Notes: generated by a model from the sequence alone, not told the origin. A DNA stretch of 64,000 bases from Gimesia sp. (GCA_002706765.1 PAJV01000039.1:32924-96923), one strand, 5' to 3'. Shown: positions 17,737-27,698, numbered from the stretch's first letter. Numbers and translations: made by a program.

Positions 17737-18156
17737 ATGGCTAAGAAGCAGCAACCTAAGAATCAACACGAGCGCACGCGTGTGGATCATGCAACGGAAA
17801 TTGCAGAGGACTATGTAGAAGCGATTGCGGAAGTGATTGAAGAGCAGGGCGTCTGCCGGGTGAAAGATCTGGCGGAACATTTCGCCGTGAGTCACGTGAC
17901 CGTCAATCGTACCGTGGCCCGTCTGCAGCGGGACGGTTATGTCACCACCGAACCTTACAGTCCCGTTGAATTGACCACCCAGGGCGCGCGGCTGGCCAAA
18001 GACTCCCGCCGTCGCCATGAAATCGTGCTCAGTTTTCTGATTGCGCTCGGCGTCAGTGAAGAGACCGCCGCAACCGATTCCGAAGGCATCGAACATCATG
18101 TCAGCCCGGAAACACTGGCGATCATGGAATCATTCGTCTCCAACGTTCGGGGCTGA
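17737..18156 (+). CDS. mntR: MntR/DtxR-like metal-dependent transcriptional regulator
   Basis: A 139-aa regulator. ATG at 17737 has AAGGCGAG about 9 nt upstream. The protein matches the proteobacterial-type MntR layout: AEDYVEAIAEVIEEQGVCRV opens the winged helix, the recognition helix is SHVTVNRTVARLQRDGYVTT, and the C-terminal dimerisation helices carry metal-ligand candidates (RRHEIVLSFL, DSEGIEHHVSPETL with Glu and His residues). Family members bind Mn2+ and repress manganese uptake genes. No manganese transporter is nearby, so its targets lie elsewhere or include itself. Confidence 0.85.
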   Translation: MAKKQQPKNQHERTRVDHATEIAEDYVEAIAEVIEEQGVCRVKDLAEHFAVSHVTVNRTVARLQRDGYVTTEPYSPVELTTQGARLAKDSRRRHEIVLSFLIALGVSEETAATDSEGIEHHVSPETLAIMESFVSNVRG

Positions 18157-18287
18157 AGCAGTTGCAGAAAATGATCGCACTTTTCCTGCTCCGAAATAAT
18201 ATTCTTAGCTGAATTCGTTCCCCGGGTCTGCTAGCATGGATGTACACAGTCTGTATCATCCCTTATCAGTCACTACGGAGCGCGTTC

Positions 18288-19760
18288 ATGATCTGCAGCC
18301 TCGGTCGATTCATTGCCAGTTTTCTGTTCTGTCTTCTTGTTACGATTCAGTCTGCTTCCGCCGCCGACAATCGGCCCAACGTGCTGTTTCTGATCTGCGA
18401 CGATCTGAATTGTGATCTGGGTTGCTACGGTCATCCCCAGGTACAGTCACCGAACATCGATCAACTGGCAAAGCGGGGCGTTCGCTTTGAACATGCCTAC
18501 TGTCAGTTTCCCTTATGTGGACCCAGCCGGGCCTCCTTCATGACGGGCATGTACCCCGATCAGACACTCGTGCATCGCAACGCGATCTACATCCGCGAAC
18601 ATGTACCCAACGTAAAAACCATGTCGCAGATGTTCCGTGATAACGGTTACTTTGCCACCCGCGTGGGGAAAATCTATCACTACAACGTACCCTTGCATAT
18701 TGGCACCGGCGGACACGATGACCCTTATTCCTGGAATCAGACCTTCAATCCCCGCGGCCGCGATGTGGATGATGAAGACCAGATCTTCAGCCTCGTACCG
18801 GGAAGCTTTGGGGGCACCCTCAGCTGGCTGGCTGCCGAAGGAACCGACGCTGAACAGACCGACGGTATCGCCGCCGACATCGCCATTCAGCAGCTGAAAA
18901 AATTCGCAGCTTCGAAAGAACCCTTCTTCCTCGCCGTCGGCCTGTATCGACCGCATACTCCGTATGTCGCACCCAAAGCCTATTTCGAAAAATACCCGCT
19001 CGATCAGATCAAAGTGCCGCAGATCCCGGACGGCTACCTGAAAACCATTCCCGTACCGGCGCGGAAATCGGTGAACCGTAAAAAAGATCAGATCGACCTG
19101 CCCGATGAACTGGCACGCCAGGCGATACAGGCGTATTACGCATCAATCACCTTCGCCGATGCCCAGCTGGGACACATCCTGACTGCTCTGAAAGAAACAG
19201 GCCTGGATGAAAATACGGTCGTCGTTTTCACCTCTGATCACGGCTATCACATGGGCGAGCATGGTCACTGGCAGAAATCGACGCTGTTTGAAAATGCGGC
19301 TCACGTGCCGCTGATCATTGCCGGTCCCGGTGTCACCGCGAAAGGGCAGGCCGCCGCGACTCCAGCAGAAATGGTCGACTTTTATCCGACGCTCGCCGAG
19401 TTGTGTGAACTGAAAGCACCCGCGTCAGTGTCCGGTATCAGCCAGGTTCCGGCTTTAAAGGATGCGACAGCAACACCACGTAAAACCGCCCTCACGCAAT
19501 ATGCAAACGGTTACAGCATTCGCACCCCCACGTTCCGTTACACCGAGTGGGGCAAGAACGGCAGTGAAGGGGTGGAACTCTACAATCACACATCCGATCC
19601 TGCGGAAATGCACAACCTGGCAAACCTGGCTGATACGCAAAAATTGCGGGATGAACTGGCTGAGATTCTTCACGAACGCATCGCACACGCGAATGTTGCC
19701 CCCCAAGGCGTCAAGCAGATTTCCTTCGAGAACCGTCGCCGCGTTCCCAGACAAAAATGA
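18288..19760 (+). CDS. Sulfatase (iduronate-2-sulfatase-like), exported
   Basis: A 490-aa secreted sulfatase. ATG at 18288 has CGGAG 8 nt upstream and opens a signal peptide ending ASAADN. Metal site VLFLICDDLNCDLGCYG; the formylglycine motif C-G-P-S-R-A (LCGPSRASFMTGMYP) shows a Cys-type enzyme needing formylglycine maturation; DHGYHMGEHGHWQKSTLFE is the second metal and substrate region characteristic of iduronate-2-sulfatase-like members. Planctomycetes use many such enzymes to desulfate marine algal polysaccharides. It is followed by the amidohydrolase gene on the same strand (84-nt gap). Confidence 0.93.
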   Translation: MICSLGRFIASFLFCLLVTIQSASAADNRPNVLFLICDDLNCDLGCYGHPQVQSPNIDQLAKRGVRFEHAYCQFPLCGPSRASFMTGMYPDQTLVHRNAIYIREHVPNVKTMSQMFRDNGYFATRVGKIYHYNVPLHIGTGGHDDPYSWNQTFNPRGRDVDDEDQIFSLVPGSFGGTLSWLAAEGTDAEQTDGIAADIAIQQLKKFAASKEPFFLAVGLYRPHTPYVAPKAYFEKYPLDQIKVPQIPDGYLKTIPVPARKSVNRKKDQIDLPDELARQAIQAYYASITFADAQLGHILTALKETGLDENTVVVFTSDHGYHMGEHGHWQKSTLFENAAHVPLIIAGPGVTAKGQAAATPAEMVDFYPTLAELCELKAPASVSGISQVPALKDATATPRKTALTQYANGYSIRTPTFRYTEWGKNGSEGVELYNHTSDPAEMHNLANLADTQKLRDELAEILHERIAHANVAPQGVKQISFENRRRVPRQK

Positions 19761-19844
19761 GTTCCAGACTTGAATTTCCTCAAAGGGTCGTTTTGAATGG
19801 AATCACCACGACCCGATCTCACCATTACCGAACTGGAACGAAAT

Positions 19845-20801
19845 ATGAATCTCTCCCGCCGCGAATTTTCCAAATCACTTCTGCTGGCCAGCCTCAGTGC
19901 CGTCGCCGGTCAATGGCCCACCAGAGTCGTCCGGGCTGCTGAGCCCAGCATCAAAGCGGGCACCGGCTTCATTGACGTTCATACCCATATTGGCACCTAT
20001 ACCGACCCGAAAAAAAATCTGACGGCGGAAGGGCTGATCAAATGGATGGACGAGAATCAGATCGAAAAATCCTGCGTCCTGCCTTTGACTTCACCGGAAT
20101 CGACCAAGTATCTACAGACGACCGAGTCCGTCCTGGCTGCTGCCAAAGATCATCCTGATCGCCTGGTTCCCTTCTGCTCCGTCGACCCGCGCACCACGCA
20201 CGCCGGCAGTGTGAAAGCATTAGTCGGCATGATCCAGGCCTGGGTCGATCAGGGTGCGAAAGGTTTCGGCGAACACAAGGTAGGACTCAACTTTGATGAT
20301 CCACTGATGATGCGCGTCTACGAAGCCTGCCAGGAAGTGGGCATCCCGCTGCTGTTTCATATCGATACCATTCGCGGCAAAGATGTCCCCGGACTGAAGC
20401 GTTTGGAGAACGCGCTGAAAACATTCCCCGGGCTGAATTTCATCGGCCATGGTCCCGGCTGGTGGGCTTCGATTTCCGGTGGACTCACTCCGAAGGAACT
20501 GGGCGGGTACCCCAAAGATAAAGTCAAACCGGGCGGCGCCATCGATGATCTCATGACCCGCTATCCCAATATATATGGTGATCTCTCGGCAGGTTCCGGC
20601 GCGAATGCGATCTCACGTGATCTGGAATTTGGAACCGAATTTTTAATCCGTCGCCAGGATCGAATTCTGTTCGGCACCGATTACCTGGCGCCAGGACAGA
20701 ATGTTCCGCAGTTTGAACTGTTTGAAAAACTGGAATTGCCGGCGGAAGTCAGTGCGAAAATTAATCGGGAAAATGCGATCAAACTCCTGAAACTGACTTA
20801 A
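19845..20801 (+). CDS. Tat-exported amidohydrolase family protein
   Basis: A 318-aa TIM-barrel metal hydrolase or decarboxylase (amidohydrolase 2 type). ATG at 19845 has GGAA 7 nt upstream. Twin-arginine signal SRREFSKSLLLASL. Metal ligands: HTHIG near the start of the mature protein, LLFHIDTIRG, FIGHGPGWW, and the late Asp in LFGTDYLAPG. It lies after the sulfatase, and the same strand and short gap suggest a shared transcript. The reaction is unknown; relatives act on lactones or decarboxylate aromatic acids. Confidence 0.85.
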   Translation: MNLSRREFSKSLLLASLSAVAGQWPTRVVRAAEPSIKAGTGFIDVHTHIGTYTDPKKNLTAEGLIKWMDENQIEKSCVLPLTSPESTKYLQTTESVLAAAKDHPDRLVPFCSVDPRTTHAGSVKALVGMIQAWVDQGAKGFGEHKVGLNFDDPLMMRVYEACQEVGIPLLFHIDTIRGKDVPGLKRLENALKTFPGLNFIGHGPGWWASISGGLTPKELGGYPKDKVKPGGAIDDLMTRYPNIYGDLSAGSGANAISRDLEFGTEFLIRRQDRILFGTDYLAPGQNVPQFELFEKLELPAEVSAKINRENAIKLLKLT

Positions 20802-21094
20802 GTTTCAGCTTTCACGCCTTCCGAGAGTGTTCTGCTGGCAGGTATTGCAGGAATTATATCACCGGCATACTGTGTTTATGAATACATATTGTTGGATTCT
20901 CAATATTTCTCAGGAACTTCCTGTTGTTATTTCCGATCATATTTGTGTATGCTGATACTTATTAAATGTCCTGCCTGAGCTGCTCACCACAGGGGATATG
21001 ACAGAAAAGAAGCTTCCTTTTTATTTGGGAGGCCGATTTCTATCTAACCCTAAATAAATAATCGAACCTTCGATTACCTGACGGGAGAATTCAA

Positions 21095-22504
21095 ATGTCC
21101 CAGCCACTCAATCGATCCCACAATTCCCACGGACTACATCACCAGTCGGGCAGTGGATTTTCCGCGTTTGCCCCTGGCTCTGATCTGGTTCACGTTGGCA
21201 GCCGTCGCTGGTTTCTGCAGATGGGAATGGCGGGTCTCGCCGGTCTCTCGATGCCGGAATTACTCAAGCGACAGGCACTGGCAGCACCGCAGGCAAAACT
21301 TACACATTCGGTTCAGGCCAAGTCGGTGATTATGATCTGGCTGTCCGGTGGACCCAGCCAGCTTGATATGTGGGATCTCAAACCGCAGGCGCCGAAAGAG
21401 ATCCGTGGTCCCTTCAATCCGATTCAGACCTCCGTCAGTGGTATCGAAATCTGTGAGCATATGCCGCAGCAGGCTGCGATGATGGACAAGTTCGCCATCA
21501 TCCGTTCCATGGATGCGACCGCCAGTAACCATACCCCGACCACTTTCCAGGCCTGTAATCCCAAGTCACGCCGCACGAATGACAATCGCGATGGCGGCGG
21601 ATATCCTTCCATGGGTTCAGTCGCCGCGAAATTCCGTGGTCCCAATGTACCGGGTATGCCAGGCTTCGTCGCATTGGCCGACAGCATGGCTGCCGACATC
21701 TATGGGGCCGGCCATCTGGGCCATCGCTATGAACCACTGGATGGCGTCAAGTCAGCCGGAAAATTCGGTATGCCTGACGGTATGCAGACCGCTCGTTTGA
21801 CGGACCGTGAAGAATTACGCCAGCAGTTTGATCGACTGCGAAAACATACAGAGCTCTCGCCCGAACTTTCCCTGCAGGATCGTTATGTGCAGGAAGCGTA
21901 CGACATGGTGCTCTCGGGCAATGTCGCCAAAGCCTTTGATGTGAACCGGGAATCAGCACAGGTTCGCGAAAAGTACGGCAATCATTCCTTCGGACAGAAA
22001 TCGCTTCTGGCCCGCCGACTCGTTGAAGCAGGTGTGACATTTATTACCATGAGCGATGCCTGGGGCCACTGGGATCATCACGGCGACGAAGTCAAATGGG
22101 GCGGCATCAACAAAGGCCTCAAGCCGATGCTGCCGGTTCTCGATCATGGCATCGCCACGTTAATCAGTGATCTCGATGAACGGGGCCTGCTCGATACGAC
22201 GCTGGTACTCGTACTGGGTGAATTCGGTCGTGGTCCCGTCATTACCAAAACCGATGGACGCGGACACTGGACTCCCGTAATGTCGATGCTGGCAGCGGGC
22301 GCAGGTGTACCCGGTGGTCAGGTGATTGGTGCCACGGATCGTCGGGGCGGGGAAATCGCAGAACGCCGACTGGGGCCCGGAGATCTGGGTGCCACCGTCT
22401 TCAAGAAACTGGGCATTGATCCCTACGGTCACTGGATTAAACCGGGCGGACGTCCCACACCACTGGTCGAAGGGCCTTCCGCTCCGATTGCCGAGCTGGG
22501 TTAA
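21095..22504 (+). CDS. DUF1501 family protein, Tat-exported
   Basis: A 469-aa protein with GGGAG 8 nt before its ATG. A Tat-like signal (SRRWFLQMGMAGLAG) sits behind an unusually long polar N-terminus of about 35 residues. The DUF1501 core is clear: MIWLSGGPSQLDMWDLKP, HTPTTFQACNPKSRR, then VLVLGEFGRGPVITKTDGRG and a C-terminal GHWIKPGGRP. The fold is alkaline-phosphatase/sulfatase-like, but the function is unknown. In planctomycetes DUF1501 genes usually sit beside a DUF1549/DUF1553 cytochrome gene; none is here. It overlaps the 3' end of the convergent sulfatase gene by 4 nt. Confidence 0.93.
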   Translation: MSQPLNRSHNSHGLHHQSGSGFSAFAPGSDLVHVGSRRWFLQMGMAGLAGLSMPELLKRQALAAPQAKLTHSVQAKSVIMIWLSGGPSQLDMWDLKPQAPKEIRGPFNPIQTSVSGIEICEHMPQQAAMMDKFAIIRSMDATASNHTPTTFQACNPKSRRTNDNRDGGGYPSMGSVAAKFRGPNVPGMPGFVALADSMAADIYGAGHLGHRYEPLDGVKSAGKFGMPDGMQTARLTDREELRQQFDRLRKHTELSPELSLQDRYVQEAYDMVLSGNVAKAFDVNRESAQVREKYGNHSFGQKSLLARRLVEAGVTFITMSDAWGHWDHHGDEVKWGGINKGLKPMLPVLDHGIATLISDLDERGLLDTTLVLVLGEFGRGPVITKTDGRGHWTPVMSMLAAGAGVPGGQVIGATDRRGGEIAERRLGPGDLGATVFKKLGIDPYGHWIKPGGRPTPLVEGPSAPIAELG

Positions 22505-23946
22505 TTTGTGTTGGGCTGATCCGTAAATGGATCCGTTGGATACCTCGCGTCCATATTCTGCAGCGTTTGTTTCAGTAGAGTCCCCAACTGCGCCGTGCGC
22601 TCAGGTTGGCTGTTGCTCAAGTCGTGCTGCTCACCCGGATCGTTACGCAAATCGTACAACTCCCGTTTTCCCGATTCATAAAACTGCAACAGTTTCGAGT
22701 CCCCCACACGAATCGCCGATACCGGGCGCGTTTTACTGACCGCGAAGTCATTCACGCCGATGGTCTCCCTGGCTTTCTTGTATCCTTTCTCGGGATGATA
22801 ATAGGGAAAATGCCACGTCAACGCCCGTTCGGGCCAGGCGGCAGTTGCCCCGTGAAACAGGGGGAGCAGGCTTTCTCCATCCAGCGTCAACGCCGAACAA
22901 TCGACTCGGGCCACATCACAAAACGTGGGAAACAGATCGATACCGCTCACCGGCGTAGCACACGCGGAGTCAGCCACAACATGCTGCGGCCAGCGTACCA
23001 GTAGAGGCACACGGATGCCCGCTTCATACAGATTCCATTTACTGCCCCGCAGTGGCGCATTGTCAGCATATTCGGGAGTACCGCCGTTATCTGAAGTGAA
23101 AACAACCAGCGTCGAGTCGCGCAGACCACTTTGATCTAACGCTGCCAGGACCTGCCCCACATACGCGTCCAAAGTTTCTATGAACGCACCGTAATGCGTG
23201 CGGCGATTCTCATCACCGGTGTCATTAACGACGCGCTTCTGATATTTTTTCACCAGCCAGTCCGTCGGTGCGCGGACCGGTGTATGGACATGGAAGTAGG
23301 ACAGATACAGGAAAAAAGGCTGCTCCCGTTTCTGCTTGAGAAAATCAATCGCGTGTTCTGTCACCGCGTCAGGCGGGAATTCGCCCTCCGCGAAATCGCC
23401 GGGCTTCCAGTCGAATTTCTTGGCATAGGGATGACTGCCGAACGTTTCTTTCGCCGTCTGAAATCCCTGTTGTTGCGGTCCATGTGTCGGACTCCAGCCC
23501 AGATATCCCTTGTAATGTTTGCTCACGTGCCATTTGCCGAAGAAGCCGGTCGCATAATCTGACTGTTGCAGAATTTCTGCAATCGTGACTTTTGTTAAGG
23601 GCAACTCCCGCGTATAAGGGGGCGGCTGCAGAGAGCGGGACGGCGGCTCGACACCAGCGGGCTTTGTCACAAATTCAAAATGCAGCCGCGCGGGAGTTTT
23701 TCCCGTCAGAATCGCTGCCCGTGAAGCAGAGCAGATCGGCGCAGGAGAATACGCAGCAGTGAACCGCAGCCCCTGTTTTGCCAGTTGATCCAGGTGCGGC
23801 GTCTCAGCAAGTGTGCCTCCATAACAACCCAGGTCTTTCCAGCCCAGGTCATCCGCCAGAATGAAGACAATATTGGGTGACTTCTCTGCAGCGGAAACCG
23901 GCAGGCTGAAACTGAACAGGAACAAAACAGATAGAACACGCCACAT
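22501..23946 (-). CDS. Sulfatase (arylsulfatase A-like), exported
   Basis: A 481-aa secreted sulfatase with GAGG about 8 nt before its ATG. A signal peptide ends VSAAEKS. Metal site IVFILADDLGWKDLGCYGG; the formylglycine motif C-S-A-S-R-A (ICSASRAAILTGKTP) is of the Cys type; VVFTSDNGGTPEY carries further metal ligands. The C-terminal region has a typical LYDLRNDPGEQHDLSN. The upstream Ig-like gene is 30 nt away on the same strand, so they probably form one transcript. The substrate is not deducible. Confidence 0.93.
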   Translation of the reverse strand: MWRVLSVLFLFSFSLPVSAAEKSPNIVFILADDLGWKDLGCYGGTLAETPHLDQLAKQGLRFTAAYSPAPICSASRAAILTGKTPARLHFEFVTKPAGVEPPSRSLQPPPYTRELPLTKVTIAEILQQSDYATGFFGKWHVSKHYKGYLGWSPTHGPQQQGFQTAKETFGSHPYAKKFDWKPGDFAEGEFPPDAVTEHAIDFLKQKREQPFFLYLSYFHVHTPVRAPTDWLVKKYQKRVVNDTGDENRRTHYGAFIETLDAYVGQVLAALDQSGLRDSTLVVFTSDNGGTPEYADNAPLRGSKWNLYEAGIRVPLLVRWPQHVVADSACATPVSGIDLFPTFCDVARVDCSALTLDGESLLPLFHGATAAWPERALTWHFPYYHPEKGYKKARETIGVNDFAVSKTRPVSAIRVGDSKLLQFYESGKRELYDLRNDPGEQHDLSNSQPERTAQLGTLLKQTLQNMDARYPTDPFTDQPNTN

Positions 23947-23976
23947 CTGTGAACCTCAACTTTGAGGGAACATGAA

Positions 23977-25176
23977 TTATTTGATTTCGAACGGCAGTGT
24001 CACAGTCTCTTTTCGTGGGCTTGAGTCGGACCGCTGTTTCGAAAGATCCACGGCGAAGGGCTGCTGCAGACTGTTACCTGCCAGATCTTCCAGCACGGTT
24101 CCTACGACAAGTCGATAGTCGCCCGGCTGCCACGCTGTGACTGGAATAAACTTCCAGACCGACTCCCCTTCGTCCAACTGGATCTCACCCGGGATCGATT
24201 TGCCGGTTTCAGTCTGTACGCGCAACTGGCTGTGCAGCAATGCGAAATCCAGCGACTCTCCCAGCTGGCAGATCAAAGGTGCGCGGGTGCCCGCATCAGG
24301 CGTGGTTAATTTCCAGTCGTCGATTTCTGGCTGGCGTTCATCCATCTCAACTGCTTTGAATGTTTTTTTGACTTCGCTGCCGAGCGCATGCCCCGACAGT
24401 GCGGCCCAGTGAGGACTGATTCGCAGTTCGTATTCCTGCCCTGCATTGAGAATGGCCCCCAGTTCCACATTCAGATTCACACCCGTTTTCTGACGACCCG
24501 GGTGAAACCAGAGCGTGAGCTGTTTGCCATCGCGTGACCAGAGCTCCGTATGACGAAACGGACGGGGTACCTCCTGCTTCTGCGTTTTATTGAACAGAGA
24601 AAAGTGTTCGAAGATATCTCCCTGCTGCATTGGCTCGGAGAATTGAATATAAAATTTCAGATGGTTAGCGGGCAGTTGGTTTCCTGAAGGATAAATCGAC
24701 AGTACGCGAGGCGGTAAACTTTCAGACAGAGGAATCGCGTAGGTTGCCTGCAGACATCGTTCCGGTTTTTTTGTGACCCGTTTTAAGGCAGCGGGATCAA
24801 AGGTCGCCTGGTAGCGGTTTCCACGCACCAGGGGAAAGGATGGTTTAAATTCCAGGCGATCCTCCTTCAAGCGGTAGTTACCCAGCATCGCAGGCAGACT
24901 CTGATCTGTTTGCGTCTCCCGTTTCAGAAAAAGCACCCGTTCAAACTGCGTGTCGTCCGCATCAGCTAATGACGCCCAGGACCGGACATCAGCAGCGGTC
25001 ACCACGACACGACACAATCGCGAGTCTTTCTGATCCGCTTCAAATGACAGGTGAAACGGTTCATTCTTCGGTGCACCAGCGGCGAAAACCAGTGTATCCA
25101 TGAAGAGAATACAGGCGGTGAACAGCATGATGTGTCCGCTGTAGGGCCAGCCAACTGCAGATGATGGGTTTAACAT
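23977..25176 (-). CDS. Exported protein with bacterial Ig-like (Big_5/SbsA-type) domains
   Basis: A 399-aa exported protein. ATG at 25176 is preferred, with GGGGGA about 11 nt upstream; the frame is open to a TTG at 25215 without a ribosome site. A hydrophobic segment (IMLFTACILFMDTLVFA) is the signal. The body holds SbsA/Big_5-like repeats: RVLSIYPSGNQLPANHLKFY with IQFSEPMQ, and later KFIPVTAWQPGDYRLVV with LEDLAGNSLQQPF. Such modules are structural or carbohydrate-binding; no catalytic residues are seen. It is 30 nt upstream of the sulfatase gene and likely co-expressed. Confidence 0.75.
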   Translation of the reverse strand: MLNPSSAVGWPYSGHIMLFTACILFMDTLVFAAGAPKNEPFHLSFEADQKDSRLCRVVVTAADVRSWASLADADDTQFERVLFLKRETQTDQSLPAMLGNYRLKEDRLEFKPSFPLVRGNRYQATFDPAALKRVTKKPERCLQATYAIPLSESLPPRVLSIYPSGNQLPANHLKFYIQFSEPMQQGDIFEHFSLFNKTQKQEVPRPFRHTELWSRDGKQLTLWFHPGRQKTGVNLNVELGAILNAGQEYELRISPHWAALSGHALGSEVKKTFKAVEMDERQPEIDDWKLTTPDAGTRAPLICQLGESLDFALLHSQLRVQTETGKSIPGEIQLDEGESVWKFIPVTAWQPGDYRLVVGTVLEDLAGNSLQQPFAVDLSKQRSDSSPRKETVTLPFEIK

Positions 25177-25238
25177 CAGAGACACTTTCCCCCAGGTCGA
25201 ACGACGCTGGATCAAGCGAAAGTAGATTATGAAAAGAA

Positions 25239-25280
25239 CAGGCTCTTTCCCATTCCCAAACCTGAACAGAAAAGAGCCTG
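25239..25280 (-). terminator. Intrinsic terminator of the beta-propeller-like gene
   Basis: CAGGCTCTTT (25239-25248) pairs with AAAGAGCCTG (25271-25280) across a 22-nt loop. On the minus strand the stem is followed by TTCTTTTC. It lies 21 nt past the stop of the leftward gene at 25302. Confidence 0.75.
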
Positions 25281-25301
25281 CGAACCGGAGGAGTTCACTT
25301 G

Positions 25302-26459
25302 TTATGGCAATTCGGTAATTTCCAGATCGCGGTGCCCGTCGTTATCACGCAGCACGACGATTTCTTTTTTCTGCAGCTTGTCGATGTGCACCGCGCCGGA
25401 CAGTTGATCGACAATTTCGATGCCATCAGGGCCAGTCTTCTGTTTCACATCGCGGCGGGCTGCTTCTTCGTTAATATCTTCTGCATCCAGGTAATCCATA
25501 TTCACACGCACGCCCCACCATTTACTCGGGCCATACATGTTCTTTTTCCAGTGTACGCGGAAGGTGTTGGTCAACAGCCATTCCTTGCCGTCACTCTCAT
25601 AAGTCAGCATGTCCAGTGGGCGGTTGCCCGTACCCAGTTCCACGACGCTGGTTCCTTTGACTTTGCTGCCGGACTGCAGTTCATCCAGGGGGAACTTGGC
25701 GATCGGCGTACAGGTGAAGGCACCGACAATGTAGTTTTTGCCCTTGCTAGAGTAAGGCACGAACGATTGAATCGGTGCCTTGGTTTCCCACTTGCGGTGT
25801 GCGACATGATAGGTTTCCGCGCTGTAGATGTCGGCGGACGTTCCATGCGTTAAGGGCAGGGGAATCGAATAGATCTTGTTGGCGAACTCTTCATTCGACT
25901 GTGCTGCCGCCAATAGACGGTCGCTGGCCAGAGCCACGCCGGTGATGTTGCGGATTTTGGATTCTTTTCCTCCGGGCAGTGCGACCTGGATATAGTCGAC
26001 TTCCGCGAGATCAAAATTCTTGACCTTACCCTTAGCATCAATCATCAGAATCGCGGGCTGTCCGTCGGTCTTGCGATTCACGGAAAGGTAGACGTTACCG
26101 CTCTGCGAGTTGACGGCCATGTCGGCAATGTCGATCTGTGAGGGTTCGACGCCCAAGCTGGAAGCAACCGCGACATCCACTTTGGGAACTTTCTGTTCCA
26201 GTTTCTTCATCGGTCCCACATCGTGAGTATCAATGACTGTAATTGTTGCCTTCGCAGGGTCCGCCACCACCAGCAATCCGCCGGGTCCAAATGTGATTTT
26301 TCCAACCGACTTGAAATCGGGATTTCCTTTTTGCACATCTTTGAGATACTTGCTTGCTGCGTCTTTGGTCACGCCCGCCTGTAACAGCGGATCGCCCGTC
26401 AGTAGCAGCATCAACGCCAGGATACTGACGGTGCCTTTCATGAGTCTTGATCTGATCAT
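25302..26459 (-). CDS. Exported beta-propeller-like protein, function unknown
   Basis: A 385-aa protein. ATG at 26459 has AAGGGA 9 nt upstream; the frame is open further to 26552. A signal peptide (GTVSILALMLLLTGDPLLQAG) precedes blades with propeller-like text: KITFGPGGLLVVADPAKATI, IADMAVNSQSGNVYLSVNRK, NITGVALASDRLLAAAQSNE, PLDMLTYESDGKEWLLTNT. No catalytic motif is recognised. It stands between the sulfatase operon and the glycerophosphodiesterase gene and has its own terminator. Confidence 0.7.
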   Translation of the reverse strand: MIRSRLMKGTVSILALMLLLTGDPLLQAGVTKDAASKYLKDVQKGNPDFKSVGKITFGPGGLLVVADPAKATITVIDTHDVGPMKKLEQKVPKVDVAVASSLGVEPSQIDIADMAVNSQSGNVYLSVNRKTDGQPAILMIDAKGKVKNFDLAEVDYIQVALPGGKESKIRNITGVALASDRLLAAAQSNEEFANKIYSIPLPLTHGTSADIYSAETYHVAHRKWETKAPIQSFVPYSSKGKNYIVGAFTCTPIAKFPLDELQSGSKVKGTSVVELGTGNRPLDMLTYESDGKEWLLTNTFRVHWKKNMYGPSKWWGVRVNMDYLDAEDINEEAARRDVKQKTGPDGIEIVDQLSGAVHIDKLQKKEIVVLRDNDGHRDLEITELP

Positions 26460-26731
26460 CAAACTGGTTCCCTTAAAAAACTTGAAATCGAGGGTCTCCC
26501 CTTCCAACCACCTGACCTCAATCCTAATTCTCTGAATTTTGATAGTCAACAAGATTGTCAGAATCAGCTGGCTTTCAACAGATTCTTCATAACATTCGAA
26601 TAAAGTGAATCAGATCGGAAAATCCGCTTTAGAATCGTTTCTCCCTCATCGCCCGCATGCTAAAGTGAATGTCTCAATCAGCGAAGTCGCACCCTCCGTA
26701 TGAATTACGTCTTCCCTGGGAGTCTGACCCG

Positions 26732-27574
26732 ATGACGAAACTCGCTTTTATCCTGTTTGCATTCTGCAGTCTTCTCGGTCCGACTGTACGGACTACTGTG
26801 GCCGATGCAGGGTCAGAAACCCGTTTCTTACAGAACGGCGTCACCGCACATCGGGGTAACTCAGGTGAATATCCTGAGAACACCATGCCTGCCTTCCGCA
26901 GCGGGGTTGCCGTTGGCGCGGACTGGATTGAACTTGATATTTTCATCACAAAAGATGGACAACTGGTCGTGACACACGATCAGACCACAGGCCGCGTTGG
27001 CGATAAAAATCTGGACGTCGCCGGTTCCACTTATGAAGAACTCAAAACAGTCGACGTCGCGACAGACTTCCGTAAACGGCATCAACTGACGAAAAAAGAA
27101 TGCCCGCCCGCGCGGATGCCGCTGTTGGAAGAGGTGCTCAAAATGATAAAACAGCAGCACAAAACCCGCGTCTCGATTCAACCCAAAGCCGACTGCGTGA
27201 AGAAAGCGGTGGCTCTGGTGAAGCAACTCAAGATGGAGCCCTGGGTCGGCTTCAATGACGGGAACCTGAAATACATGACACAGGTCAAACAGCTGGCGCC
27301 TGCCATCCCCGTCTTCTGGGATCGCGGCGCCGACACGGATATCGATGTCGACATCAAGATCGCACAGCAGCGGGGCTTTGCAGCACTCGTCCTGCACCAT
27401 CAAGGCATCACAGCCGAGAAAGTCCGCAAGATCAAAGCCGCCGGCCTCGAACCGGGTGCCTGGACCGTCAACGATCCCGCAGTCATGAAACAACTGTTAA
27501 AGCAGGGCGTCGAACGCATTTATACCGACGAGCCCGCTCTGCTGCTGCAGTTGAAACAGCGCCAATCTGAATGA
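26732..27574 (+). CDS. Exported glycerophosphodiester phosphodiesterase
   Basis: A 280-aa TIM-barrel enzyme that cleaves glycerophosphodiesters to glycerol-3-phosphate and an alcohol. ATG at 26732 has GGGAG 8-9 nt upstream and starts a signal peptide. The catalytic core is intact: TAHRGNSGEYPENTMPAF (His-Arg and Glu), WIELDIFITKDGQLVVTHDQ (Glu, Asp, second His), and a C-terminal GAWTVNDPAVMKQLLKQGVE. The signal peptide indicates periplasmic phosphate or glycerol scavenging. Downstream lie the second BlaI operator and gene on the same strand. Confidence 0.92.
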   Translation: MTKLAFILFAFCSLLGPTVRTTVADAGSETRFLQNGVTAHRGNSGEYPENTMPAFRSGVAVGADWIELDIFITKDGQLVVTHDQTTGRVGDKNLDVAGSTYEELKTVDVATDFRKRHQLTKKECPPARMPLLEEVLKMIKQQHKTRVSIQPKADCVKKAVALVKQLKMEPWVGFNDGNLKYMTQVKQLAPAIPVFWDRGADTDIDVDIKIAQQRGFAALVLHHQGITAEKVRKIKAAGLEPGAWTVNDPAVMKQLLKQGVERIYTDEPALLLQLKQRQSE

Positions 27575-27600
27575 GCTGTCTGAGGTCAGATGTCACAAAA

Positions 27601-27657
27601 CTGTGAAAAGTTCACAGATTCACCTTGAAGTCGCGTGCAAAGTGTGAAAAGATCACA
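27601..27657. promoter_or_regulatory. Twin operator of the second BlaI gene
   Basis: A perfect 17-bp palindrome C-TGTGAA-AAG-TTCACA-G (27601-27617) and a near copy TGTGAA-AAG-ATCACA (27643-27657), with centres 41 bp (about four helical turns) apart, end 42 bp before the BlaI-like start. The half-site TGTGAA differs from the ACTACA half-site of the first pair. Likely autoregulatory operators for this repressor. Confidence 0.65.
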
Positions 27658-27698
27658 GATAGGAAGGGTGTTTCCTTATTTTTGTCAGAGGATCTTTG

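Noticed and set aside
27601-27657. Reading the TGTGAA/TTCACA sites as CRP/FNR-type boxes
   Set aside because: Half-site spacing (3-nt centre) differs from TGTGA-N6-TCACA, and the location directly before a BlaI-type gene favours autoregulation by that repressor.
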